Assembly (NCBI RefSeq): GCF_022482905.1 | Contig: NZ_JAKVOI010000001.1 | Coordinates: forward strand, 2,047,958 to 2,111,957 | Reading direction: 5' to 3' | DNA: 64,000 nt | Source of the DNA: Clostridium sp. | Lineage (GTDB): Bacteria > Bacillota > Clostridia > Clostridiales > Clostridiaceae | In this document: piece by piece, positions 1 to 8,247 of the stretch | Numbering within the stretch: position 1 is the first letter of the stretch | How the letters are laid out: the number at the start of each line of letters is the position of its first letter | Program-made: the position numbers and the translations under genes | Notes under the pieces: model-generated | Told to the model about the DNA's origin: nothing | Databases searched by the model: none | What the model saw: the letters and a program-made list of their open reading frames with translations, nothing else

Positions 1-25
1 AAAGATTTTAAGGAGATGAAATTTC

Positions 26-2161
26 ATGAATTCTACAATCAAAAGGAGATTTATACTTCAAGGTTTAGATTGTGCTAATTGTGCAGGAAAAATCGAAAAT
101 GAGGTCAAAAATTTAGAAGTAGTTAGGTTTGCTTCTATAGATTTTGTTTCAAAAAAACTTACTTTGGAAACCAATCAAAATGTCAGTACTTCCGAGTTAG
201 ATGAAAAGATAAAAGGTATAGTAAAAAAAATAGAACCGGATGTCAAAGTTATTTTTGAGGAAAATACTTCGACGGCTAAAGCAAAAGAAAATGATAACGA
301 TGAAGACGAAGAAAATCACAAAAAAGAAATAGCAAAACTTGCAATTGGGGGAGTTATATTTGCAATAGGCATAATTTTTAATTTTAAGAGCTGGCTGGAG
401 CTTACTATCTTTTTGATAAGCTATATCATAGTTGGAGGAAATGTGGTTCTACTGGCACTAAAAGGTATTGCGCGTGGTCAGGTATTTAGCGAGCACTTCC
501 TCATGAGTGTTGCTACAATCGGTGCTTTCTTTGTTGGAGAATATCCGGAAGGTGTGGCTGTCATGCTGTTCTATCTTGTTGGTGAATTATTTCAGGATAC
601 TGCTGTAGATCATTCCAGAAAGTCCATAAGCTCCTTAATGGATATAAGGCCTGACTATGCAAATTTAAAAGTTGGTAAAGAACTGAAAAGAGTATCTCCC
701 GAAAACGTAAGTGCAGGTGATATCATCGTTGTAAAACCTGGAGAAAAAGTTCCACTGGATGGTAAAATAATAGAAGGAACATCAATGGCTGATACGTCTG
801 CATTAACAGGTGAATCCGTTCCACGCAAATTGGAGCCAGGAGAAGATGCCTTAAGCGGATTCATTAATAAAAATGGTTTGCTGACAGTCGAAGTAACAAA
901 AGATTATAGTGAATCAACTGTATCTAAAATTCTGGATTTGGTTCAAAACGCAGGCAGCAGAAAAGCACCTACTGAGAACTTTATAACAAAATTTGCAAGA
1001 TACTATACTCCGGTAGTAGTGTTTGGTGCTCTGGCACTTGCAGTAATACCGCCTCTGGTAATTGAAGGAGCGGCTTACTCCGATTGGATTTACAGAGCTT
1101 TAGTATTCTTAGTAGTTTCTTGCCCCTGTGCATTGGTGATATCAATACCTCTGGGTTTCTTCGGGGGAATTGGGGGAGCTTCAAAGAGGGGAATACTGGT
1201 AAAAGGCGGCAACTACCTTGAAGCTTTAAACAACGTTGAAATAGTTACTTTTGATAAGACAGGTACATTGACCAAAGGTGTATTTAAAGTTACAGAAATA
1301 AATTCTCGAAACGGTTATACAGATAAAGAACTGCTAGAATATGCAGCTTATGCAGAAAGCTATTCAAGCCATCCCATTGCACTTTCAATTACAAATACTT
1401 ATAATTCCGAAATAGACAAGAACAGAATTGAAAACTATGAAGAAATTGCAGGACAGGGTATTAGAGCAGATGTAAACAACAAAGAGGTTCTTGCCGGCAA
1501 TACAAGATTGATGACCGGCAAAAATATTGAATATAATAATACTGAAACTTCAGGAACTGTAGTACATGTTGCAATAGACAAGAGATATGCAGGTAATATT
1601 GTTATATCGGATGAAATCAAAAAAGACTCAGCAGGTGCAGTTAGAGAACTTAAATCCCTTGGTGTCAAGAAAACGGTAATGCTCACTGGAGATTTGAAAA
1701 CTGTAGCTGACAAAATTGGAGGACAATTGGGGCTGGATGAGGTTTATTCAGAGTTACTTCCCGCTGACAAGGTAGAAAAACTTGAACTGCTGAATAGTAA
1801 AAAATCCACCAAAGGAAAGCTTGTATTTGTTGGTGATGGTATCAACGATGCACCGGTACTTGCAAGAGCCGATATCGGTATAGCTATGGGTGGGCTGGGC
1901 TCGGATGCAGCAATTGAAGCTGCAAACATCGTAATAATGACTGATGAGCCATCAAAAATATCATCTGCAATAAAAATAGCAAAAAGGACACGTATTATAG
2001 TGTATCAGAATATTGTATTTGCATTAGGTGTAAAAGCAGTATTTCTTGTATTAGGTGCACTTGGAATGGCATCAATGTGGGAGGCAGTGTTTGCAGACAT
2101 GGGGGTTGCCATAATTGCAATTTTAAACGCAATGCGGGCAATGAATACAAAATCCCTATAA
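26..2161 (+). CDS. cadA: CadA/ZntA-type heavy-metal translocating P-type ATPase
   Basis: A P1B-type ATPase of 711 residues that exports soft divalent metals (Cd2+, Zn2+, Pb2+) across the membrane using ATP. An N-terminal heavy-metal-associated domain carries the metal-binding GLDCANC motif at about residues 14-20. The membrane metal site CPC lies at about 366-368, the phosphorylated Asp is in DKTGT at about 410, an SSHP motif follows in the nucleotide-binding domain, and the hinge motif GDGINDAPV is near residue 600. CPC plus HMA supports the Cd/Zn branch; copper ATPases also carry CPC, so metal identity is inferred from overall resemblance. AAGGAG lies about 10 bases before the ATG. It is on the strand opposite the conjugation genes, which fits a cargo gene. 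Any cadC-type regulator would lie before the window. Confidence 0.93.
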   Translation: MNSTIKRRFILQGLDCANCAGKIENEVKNLEVVRFASIDFVSKKLTLETNQNVSTSELDEKIKGIVKKIEPDVKVIFEENTSTAKAKENDNDEDEENHKKEIAKLAIGGVIFAIGIIFNFKSWLELTIFLISYIIVGGNVVLLALKGIARGQVFSEHFLMSVATIGAFFVGEYPEGVAVMLFYLVGELFQDTAVDHSRKSISSLMDIRPDYANLKVGKELKRVSPENVSAGDIIVVKPGEKVPLDGKIIEGTSMADTSALTGESVPRKLEPGEDALSGFINKNGLLTVEVTKDYSESTVSKILDLVQNAGSRKAPTENFITKFARYYTPVVVFGALALAVIPPLVIEGAAYSDWIYRALVFLVVSCPCALVISIPLGFFGGIGGASKRGILVKGGNYLEALNNVEIVTFDKTGTLTKGVFKVTEINSRNGYTDKELLEYAAYAESYSSHPIALSITNTYNSEIDKNRIENYEEIAGQGIRADVNNKEVLAGNTRLMTGKNIEYNNTETSGTVVHVAIDKRYAGNIVISDEIKKDSAGAVRELKSLGVKKTVMLTGDLKTVADKIGGQLGLDEVYSELLPADKVEKLELLNSKKSTKGKLVFVGDGINDAPVLARADIGIAMGGLGSDAAIEAANIVIMTDEPSKISSAIKIAKRTRIIVYQNIVFALGVKAVFLVLGALGMASMWEAVFADMGVAIIAILNAMRAMNTKSL

Positions 2162-2509
2162 AAGTTTACCTGCAATCTATGAAAATTATCCATTAAGATA
2201 TCTCATTTGAGATAGGAGATTAATGTCTTCGGCTAGTCTGAATCAGTTAATTGATTAATCCCAATATCATACCTAACGGAAGGATCAAATGTAGCAGAAT
2301 AAAAATAATAGATTAGATCACCTAGTGGAAAAGTCATTCTTAAATTAAAGCCGTTACCAGACGGAAATTTACAGTAATCTCGGCTTTATGTTATCCTATT
2401 ATTAAAAGCACTATCAATCACAATAATTAGATGAGGCATATGCCATATATGTTTAGCTTTATCTGAGGTATAACTATACTATTAGTAATTATCTTAGAGA
2501 TAAATGATT

Positions 2510-2534
2510 TTCTTATACTTTGAGAGTATAAGAA
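2510..2534. repeat. Perfect 10-bp inverted repeat
   Basis: TTCTTATACT (2510-2519) and AGTATAAGAA (2525-2534) are exact reverse complements around a 5-base loop. No T-run follows on either strand, so an operator, recombination remnant or decayed end is as likely as a terminator. Confidence 0.5.
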
Positions 2535-2665
2535 ATGATAATAACAAAATGTGATTGAAAAGGAAATTTTTAAGGTTAAAAGGGAATAGCTACCTAATAT
2601 ATTGGTGATAAAGTCAACATACTGATCTTTGATCTGGCTTTGTCATGGCTGATTCTGGCCAAGCG

Positions 2666-2712
2666 AGACTTTTAACACAATGATTCTATCGTTGTGCTAA
2701 AAGTCTTTTTTA
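2666..2712 (+). terminator. Terminator-like hairpin with T-run
   Basis: AGACTTTTAACACAA (2666-2680) pairs with TTGTGCTAAAAGTCT (2692-2706), one wobble/mismatch, loop of 11 bases, followed by TTTTTT on the plus strand. It could end the cadA transcript 500 bases upstream, or be a decayed element end. A related AAGACTTTTAA sequence recurs at about 2733-2743. Confidence 0.5.
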
Positions 2713-2851
2713 GTGTAATTATTACGTTAAAAAAGACTTTTAAGATGGAAAATCACTGTGTCAAAAGTTTTTTTGTTTATATGAAAACTTATTTAATTTT
2801 ACATATAGGACTCAATCTTAACTTAAAAATTATTTGATAAGGAGGTTCGTT

Positions 2852-3201
2852 ATGTAAAAATTATAAAAAACATTTTAAATTGTTATTAAGCCCTGTAGCA
2901 ACAGAATTGCCTGAGATATTAAATGCGCTTATATGGGTGAAACAGTGAAAAGAGAGTTTAGCTCTTTCTAACATTAGCGGTTCTATGATGGATACAGGCT
3001 ACTGTTCCAAGTGCTCTTGGTATAATGTTTACACCATGGCTCTTTGATAAATATTTAATAATATCAGCGATTATAACATTTATAGCTATTTTTTCTTTAT
3101 GGATGACTTTGAAAAAGAAACATTTATCTGATAAAAGATTAGCCTGTAATATTTTATTATATGTTTTGTTTATAATGTTGATAATTTTTACAAAAAATTA
3201 A
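2852..3201 (+). pseudogene. Decayed C-terminal fragment of a cation/Ca2+ exchanger (CaCA/YrbG-like)
   Basis: Translation across broken frames gives SPVATELPEILNALIWVKQ, a TGA stop, KESLALSNISGSMM, a one-base frameshift, then IQATVPSALGIMFTPWLFDK and a hydrophobic tail ending in TAA at 3201. This matches the second half of Na+/Ca2+-exchanger family proteins, whose alpha-2 repeat reads P-A-T-E-LPE ... GN(I/V)-G ... FQ ... P. The 5' half is missing; AAGGAGG at about 2839 is followed by ATG and an immediate TAA. Truncation, an internal stop (TGA probably replacing GGA) and the frameshift show the gene is dead. It is probably old ion-transport cargo that accompanied cadA. Assignment rests on recognising the motif. 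Confidence 0.7.
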
Positions 3202-3429
3202 TTGCAAATAAAATACATAATAATCTATAAAGTTTTCTTCAAATGAAGCTTCAATAAAAAAGAACTTAAGGCTAAGTTAATTTTGATTTTAATAATTGAT
3301 AAGATAACGAGAATAAATATTGGATGAATTACATAGCAAATAATTGTATATTGTTAAGTACTTTAAACTTTCTAGAGGGCGTTCACATTTATTAGCTACT
3401 AATGAAAATTGAATATAAACTAATAATTT

Positions 3430-3606
3430 CTATTTGTGTAAAATTTCCTCTTTCATAAATTGAGCAATTAATTTATCCAATTTCCAGCTTATATTTAATA
3501 TATCTGTATCTATCGTATCCTTATTTAATGTATTCTGTAATAATTTATTATTTAAAATCTGCCTAGTTTCTTCTATTTGATACCTTATCCCCATTTTCTT
3601 ATCCAT
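3430..3606 (-). CDS. Spo0E-like aspartyl-phosphate phosphatase
   Basis: A 58-residue protein with the Spo0E signature: a first helix beginning IEETRQILN and a second helix with SWKLDKLI, the equivalent of the family's SQELDKLI. Family members dephosphorylate Spo0A~P and so delay sporulation; small helical-hairpin proteins of 50-90 residues are usual. The start is taken as ATG at 3606 because GGAGG lies 5 bases before it; an earlier in-frame GTG at 3618 overlaps that ribosome site. It is divergent from the XRE gene at 3712 and lies inside the mobile region between conjugation genes and cadA, so it may let the element influence the host sporulation decision. That role is inference. Confidence 0.72.
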   Translation of the reverse strand: MDKKMGIRYQIEETRQILNNKLLQNTLNKDTIDTDILNISWKLDKLIAQFMKEEILHK

Positions 3607-3711
3607 ATAATCCTCCACATAATTAGTAAACTTGCTCTACAAGCAAATTATAACATTATTTCTCACATATAATCAATATAGATAAAGGATTATTTTGGAG
3701 GATTAGCTTGG

Positions 3712-3957
3712 ATGGTATATACTAAAAATAAAAACAAAAATTTAATTGGTGATAAAGTCAAATATGCAAGGCTTAAAAATAAGCCCAAAATAACTCAAAA
3801 CGATTTACTTGCCAGACTCGCAGTAAGAGGGATCACCCTTGAAAAAACAGCAATATCCAAAATTGAATCCAAAACAAGACCAGTTACAGACAAGGAACTT
3901 GTTGCCATAGCTGATGCTTTAGGTGTAAGCATATTATGGCTACTTGGGAGAGAATAA
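3712..3957 (+). CDS. Small XRE-family HTH regulator
   Basis: An 81-residue, nearly single-domain Cro/CI-type DNA-binding protein. The helix-turn-helix covers about residues 28-55 (TQNDLLARLAVRGITLEKTAISKIE), followed by the family's ADALGVSILWLLG helix at the C-terminus. GGAGG lies about 10 bases before the ATG. It is divergent from the Spo0E-like gene; the 93-base shared intergenic holds short inverted TTGC/GCAA elements that could be its operator. It probably regulates itself, its neighbour or ICE functions; the targets cannot be seen. Confidence 0.8.
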   Translation: MVYTKNKNKNLIGDKVKYARLKNKPKITQNDLLARLAVRGITLEKTAISKIESKTRPVTDKELVAIADALGVSILWLLGRE

Positions 3958-4065
3958 GAATGTTTTTCCTATTTTAATAATTAATTTAAGTCATTAATAA
4001 GTATTAAAATATACCAATCCTTTATTTTAATATTATATTATTTCTCCAAATATTTGATATATTAT

Positions 4066-4110
4066 AGCAGGCACACAAAAACTTAATGTTAGTATGTGCC
4101 TGCTATTTTT
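4066..4110 (+). terminator. Terminator after the XRE gene, facing orf13
   Basis: AGCAGGCACA (4066-4075) and TGTGCCTGCT (4095-4104) are perfect 10-bp arms, followed by ATTTTT on the plus strand. It ends plus-strand transcription from the XRE gene. On the minus strand it lies just past the orf13 stop but has no T-run, so it is at best a weak terminator for the conjugation operon. Confidence 0.75.
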
Positions 4111-5006
4111 CATTTAACAATCATCCAATTTCTATCCTTCTCCAAAGTCAAATCAAACTGTGAAATCTGCATCGCTTTCGTCTGTTGATCCAGATACTTA
4201 ACGGATACCAATACCTGCACTTTATCACCAGCTTTTTGATATACCGGATTAATAAGCTCTGAAAATACATATTTCTTGCCAATCGGTTTAATCACATCAT
4301 CTTTGACATAGTAGGATAGTTCTTTTCCACTTGCAGTAGGATAGAGTTTAAAGAAAGTCTTTAAAAATTCATTGATTTCCTCCGTAGTAGCTTCATTCAC
4401 CCTACCATCACTTTCTAATGTTTTTGGTTCATAACTTGATTTTGCTGGAATTCCACAAATAGTAGGGTTCTTGATGATAACCATATTCCCAGACTTATCT
4501 ACATAAGCTGCCACTTCATAAGAGGAATCAACCATCTTTTTTGTATTACTTTCAGTTATCAACTGGTCAATAGAAAAAGTAACTCCATATTTATTATTAT
4601 CTACCTTTTTTACTTTCCAAATTTCCACGTCATTAACTGTGGAAGATGTTGGTATATCCCTGCGAATTGCATCGGTGTTTAAATCCTGCAATTCTTTGGT
4701 CATATACCCTTTGAGATTTTCTGTTCGCGTATCTATAGAATTCTGATTATTTTGCCATGAGTAATATACTTTAGCGAAGTTTTTCACGAAATTTTCTATC
4801 TGATTGGTATCTACAACCTGTTTTTCCATGACCTTTGTTTCATGAACAGTTTTTATATCTATGGCAGTAAAATTTTTGTAAATACCAAAGATAACACTGC
4901 CAATCAGGAGTACCCACAAAAAAATGATAGATTTCCTGTGGGTACCAACTTTCATAACATGTATCTTTTTAGTTCTATACTGTTTCCCCTTTTTCCATAT
5001 TTTCAT
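4110..5006 (-). CDS. Conjugal transfer protein TcpC-like (Tn916 Orf13)
   Basis: A 298-residue bitopic membrane protein: a basic cytoplasmic start, one membrane segment at about residues 28-46 (SIIFLWVLLIGSVIFGIY), and an extracellular two-lobed region that resembles VirB8/TcpC. In the family it is a structural part of the mating channel, with NTF2-like folds outside the cell. It is the last gene of the leftward conjugation operon, 18 bases after the hydrolase gene, the same place as orf13 in Tn916. Confidence 0.88.
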   Translation of the reverse strand: MKIWKKGKQYRTKKIHVMKVGTHRKSIIFLWVLLIGSVIFGIYKNFTAIDIKTVHETKVMEKQVVDTNQIENFVKNFAKVYYSWQNNQNSIDTRTENLKGYMTKELQDLNTDAIRRDIPTSSTVNDVEIWKVKKVDNNKYGVTFSIDQLITESNTKKMVDSSYEVAAYVDKSGNMVIIKNPTICGIPAKSSYEPKTLESDGRVNEATTEEINEFLKTFFKLYPTASGKELSYYVKDDVIKPIGKKYVFSELINPVYQKAGDKVQVLVSVKYLDQQTKAMQISQFDLTLEKDRNWMIVK

Positions 5007-5023
5007 ATCTTAAATTTTCCTTT

Positions 5024-6025
5024 CTATTTATTTTTGATTCTGCCTGCACTTACTAGATGCTCACGCCAGTATGAAGTAGTGAGATCAGCATATCCAATAG
5101 GGTTACCTGCATTGTACATACGATTGTTTCCAACAAAAATTCCTACATGCGTGATATAAGTTCCTGCATTATAGGTACCATGAAAAAATACCAGATCACC
5201 TGGTTTTGCTTCTGATAGGGAAATGTGCTGCATCATATCATATTGCTCCTGAGCTGTCCTGGAAAGTTTAATTCCAGCCTTTCCAAAGCACCATTGAACA
5301 AGTCCACTGCAATCAAATGAAGTGTTTGGGTTGCTACCACCAAAAACATACTTCCAGCCTTGATATTTAAGGGCCTCTGTCATAATTATCTGAACTGTGG
5401 CATTATCAAAACGATGAGCAGTCAGACATTGTGATACTAGAGGTACATAAAACATATTCCCATAGCTATACATCCAACCGCCGTTTTTTCTTACAGCAAT
5501 AGGGTTTGTATAAGTGACTTTATTTCCACCTGATTTTTCTCTTGCAAAGCTCTCTGCAAGTTCAAAGGTGTATTTTTTGCCATGGCCGGCGACATAGTCT
5601 ATAAAACCTTCTCCATAGTTGTAGGATTGGAGAACAGTATTTATATCACAGCCTTTTTTCTTGGAATACTCAAGCAAGGAGGCAAAATATTTGCAGCCTT
5701 GCTTTATGGATTCCTCTACAGAAAAGGAATTCTGTAACACTCCTGCGGATTCAATTGACTGCATTACATCTACGCCTTGTCCGCCACTTTCTACCTGCAT
5801 GATTGCAAGTAGATAACCTACATATTCTTCAATCCCATATTCCCTGGCATACTTCTCAACCATAAGTTTGTGTGCCAGCACTTCCTGTGATAGATTGGAA
5901 CCTGCAAGATCAATTTCACTGCCATTTTCACTGTCTTCATCTGAAATAAAGACAGCAACAAAGATGAGCAGAGAAAGCAGTACAGCAAATACAACACCAA
6001 GGACAATCAAATGCTTTAGTTTCAT
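5024..6025 (-). CDS. Bifunctional cell-wall hydrolase, CwlT-like (Tn916 Orf14)
   Basis: A 333-residue exported peptidoglycan hydrolase that opens the wall for the conjugation channel. A signal/anchor segment covers about residues 5-27. It is followed by a lysozyme-like domain with the probable catalytic Glu79 in QVESGG, and a C-terminal NlpC/P60 peptidase domain with catalytic Cys239 in FDCSGLVQW and His293 in ITHVGIFVG. The two-domain layout equals Tn916 Orf14 and CwlT of ICEBs1. The start codon overlaps the stop of the upstream orf15 by 4 bases (ATGA), which indicates translational coupling. Confidence 0.93.
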   Translation of the reverse strand: MKLKHLIVLGVVFAVLLSLLIFVAVFISDEDSENGSEIDLAGSNLSQEVLAHKLMVEKYAREYGIEEYVGYLLAIMQVESGGQGVDVMQSIESAGVLQNSFSVEESIKQGCKYFASLLEYSKKKGCDINTVLQSYNYGEGFIDYVAGHGKKYTFELAESFAREKSGGNKVTYTNPIAVRKNGGWMYSYGNMFYVPLVSQCLTAHRFDNATVQIIMTEALKYQGWKYVFGGSNPNTSFDCSGLVQWCFGKAGIKLSRTAQEQYDMMQHISLSEAKPGDLVFFHGTYNAGTYITHVGIFVGNNRMYNAGNPIGYADLTTSYWREHLVSAGRIKNK

Positions 6026-8247
6026 TTCTCACGTCCTTTCTGCCTTTTGCCCACTTGCTCTTTTACTTCTTGACGCAGCTGTGTGGTATGTCTTAAAGTA
6101 GTAGGCTTTACAGCTGGCTTTTGAGAAACATTTTCCGGTTCTTTCCTTTTTTCATAGAAACGCTCTCTGCTAGAAACACAATTTTCTGGATCTTGATTTG
6201 CTGTAAGCTTTGGTGCATTGGCTAAAGGACGGTTCATAGCAGGCTTTTCAATACTATTTGTTGCTATCCGATCAGTAGATGAGTTTGTTTGATTCATGTT
6301 TGTCCTGTTTGTAGTGGCAATATCACTAGATGTTACAGGTCTAGTACGTACCGGAGCAAAAGTTGATGTTTTCTGTCTCTCTAGCCGTTCTGTTATAGGC
6401 TGCTTTGTTGCTCTTTGCTGGTGTGACCTGTCAAGCTCAATTCGACGCTTTGCAATTGTTTCTCGCTGCCTATTTCTGTTCTCCGCACGTTCCTGCTTTT
6501 TATCTTCTAGTGTTCTTGCTATGCCACTTTTGAAGCCATCCACATTTTTTGCTACCTTGCCTAATACTTGCTTTTTGCCATGATAGAGAGCGTAACGTGC
6601 ATTGACTGGTAAATCCTTTGCCTGCTCTTTTATTTGTCCTGCTTTATCTGCAATGTGATCTTTCGTATCCATAACTGCTCCAACTCTCTCACCGACACGC
6701 TCTCCAAAACTTGGCTTACCTTCAGATTGTGCAGTAGAGCTACTAACCGGACGCTTGTGGTTTGTCTGTGTCCTTCGGGAAGTTTTTGATTTCTTGGAAG
6801 CTACTGCACCGGCCATAGCTCCAGCTGCTGCACCAGTTGTTCCGGCAACGATGATGCGGCCAATTTTCCTTTTGAGTCTTCGTGTCCCACGGTTTAACAG
6901 CATATAAGGTTTTTGAAAGATTCTATGTTCCATTTGCTTGGAATCATTTGCCTGTAAATTGAACATTCCCATTAGATCTCCAAGCTTCATATAGATACCA
7001 GCAAATGTAACTATCTGCAAAAATGCAATCAGGAAAAATGGGAAACCTTCCGACAGGGTATAGAGCATTGTGGAGATGGAAAAGGCAGTAGTTACAATAA
7101 GTGTAATACCCGCCCGTGTCATGATTACATTAAAGAGCTTCATTATGGCGCGCTTTCCCATATTATCAAAACCAGGTATCATGGATAGTAGAAAACTCAT
7201 AGGCAAAAACATTGCATAGATTATAAAAAGTATCTGTGAGAATATCATTATACCTGTCAGCAAAAATACGAAAATGGAAATTCCTATATTGAAGATAAAC
7301 AAAAAGAACACCATACCAAGTCGTGTAATGGTCTTTGTTATAGTAAGATTCATGTTGTTCTTGTCCTCAATTTCCTCCTTTACAACCGTTTCTCTATCTT
7401 TGCCGTTGTTTTTATCCGGGTCCGCAGAAAGCAGCTTTTCAACTCGTTTTTGTCCGATTTTATCCATATCGGAATTGCCATACTGTAGTAGAAACCAGGG
7501 CTGTTGCACCTGTATGGAAAATAGGTTGTCCCTTATCATATCCACACTGTCTTTACCTTTACTTTCCGAATTTGGCATGACAATTTTTCCACCAATAGAC
7601 AGACTGGCACTGCTTACATCAGATGAAAAACCATTGATTTTACCAATATAGTCCGGAGCATAGGCAATAAAGGAAGCAGACAGTATAAAAACCACTACTA
7701 GATTAATTACTGCATGAACAGCTTTAGTAGTTTCTTTCTTGATAAGCCCTACATAGGCAACATATATACCAACTATCAAGATGAAAATCAGAAGAAATCC
7801 CACATAAAAGCCGGAGCTTTGAAAGCCATTTGGTGAAATACCTGCCAAAGTCTGCATGTTCTTACCAATGGCATCCGAAGTCTTAGAAATAAAGTCCAGC
7901 GAGTAGGCTTCCTGCACCAGATACCCTGTGGCATTGGACAAGTAGAGTGAAATTGTCCATATAAAATTGGTGATTGCATATAGTCCATACATCACCTGTT
8001 TTCCTATGCCATCTGTCCAATTCCAGGGCAACCAGTCCCAGGAATTATCCACGTAGAAATCAAGTTGGTAATTGCCAAGAGGATATTTGGAGTAAATATT
8101 CTTGGAGCTTACTGTATCATCTACAAGACCTGCCGCATGTGCTATAGTTCCAACAAGGGCTAAAAAAAGAAAGGATATTACAGTGACCAGCAAGATAGCT
8201 ATGAAGATTTTCCATATCTTTTTTATCTGTATCTTTTTAAAATGCAT
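6022..8247 (-). CDS. Polytopic conjugation channel protein (Tn916 Orf15, VirB6-like)
   Basis: A 741-residue protein. A signal-like segment lies at about residues 12-38, and several membrane segments follow up to about residue 430. The last 300 residues are a basic, Gln/Arg/Thr-rich, low-complexity cytoplasmic tail with almost no hydrophobic stretches. This is the Orf15/ConG type, seen as the VirB6-like core of Gram-positive conjugation machines. It abuts the VirB4 gene with no intergenic base and overlaps orf14 by 4 bases. Confidence 0.87.
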   Translation of the reverse strand: MHFKKIQIKKIWKIFIAILLVTVISFLFLALVGTIAHAAGLVDDTVSSKNIYSKYPLGNYQLDFYVDNSWDWLPWNWTDGIGKQVMYGLYAITNFIWTISLYLSNATGYLVQEAYSLDFISKTSDAIGKNMQTLAGISPNGFQSSGFYVGFLLIFILIVGIYVAYVGLIKKETTKAVHAVINLVVVFILSASFIAYAPDYIGKINGFSSDVSSASLSIGGKIVMPNSESKGKDSVDMIRDNLFSIQVQQPWFLLQYGNSDMDKIGQKRVEKLLSADPDKNNGKDRETVVKEEIEDKNNMNLTITKTITRLGMVFFLFIFNIGISIFVFLLTGIMIFSQILFIIYAMFLPMSFLLSMIPGFDNMGKRAIMKLFNVIMTRAGITLIVTTAFSISTMLYTLSEGFPFFLIAFLQIVTFAGIYMKLGDLMGMFNLQANDSKQMEHRIFQKPYMLLNRGTRRLKRKIGRIIVAGTTGAAAGAMAGAVASKKSKTSRRTQTNHKRPVSSSTAQSEGKPSFGERVGERVGAVMDTKDHIADKAGQIKEQAKDLPVNARYALYHGKKQVLGKVAKNVDGFKSGIARTLEDKKQERAENRNRQRETIAKRRIELDRSHQQRATKQPITERLERQKTSTFAPVRTRPVTSSDIATTNRTNMNQTNSSTDRIATNSIEKPAMNRPLANAPKLTANQDPENCVSSRERFYEKRKEPENVSQKPAVKPTTLRHTTQLRQEVKEQVGKRQKGREK

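Larger units (their letters stand above)
2162..2851. other. Gene-free, stem-loop-rich stretch after cadA
   Basis: About 690 bases with no convincing reading frame on either strand. It holds several perfect or near-perfect inverted repeats: ATCTCA/TGAGAT at 2200-2213, GGCATATGCC at 2435-2444, a 10-bp arm hairpin at 2510-2534, and a 15-bp arm hairpin at 2666-2706. A long-loop AAAGCCG/CGGCTTT pair near 2345-2386 could form a weak terminator. The segment joins cadA to a decayed gene and looks like degraded mobile-element cargo; I cannot assign an ancestral gene to it. Confidence 0.4.
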
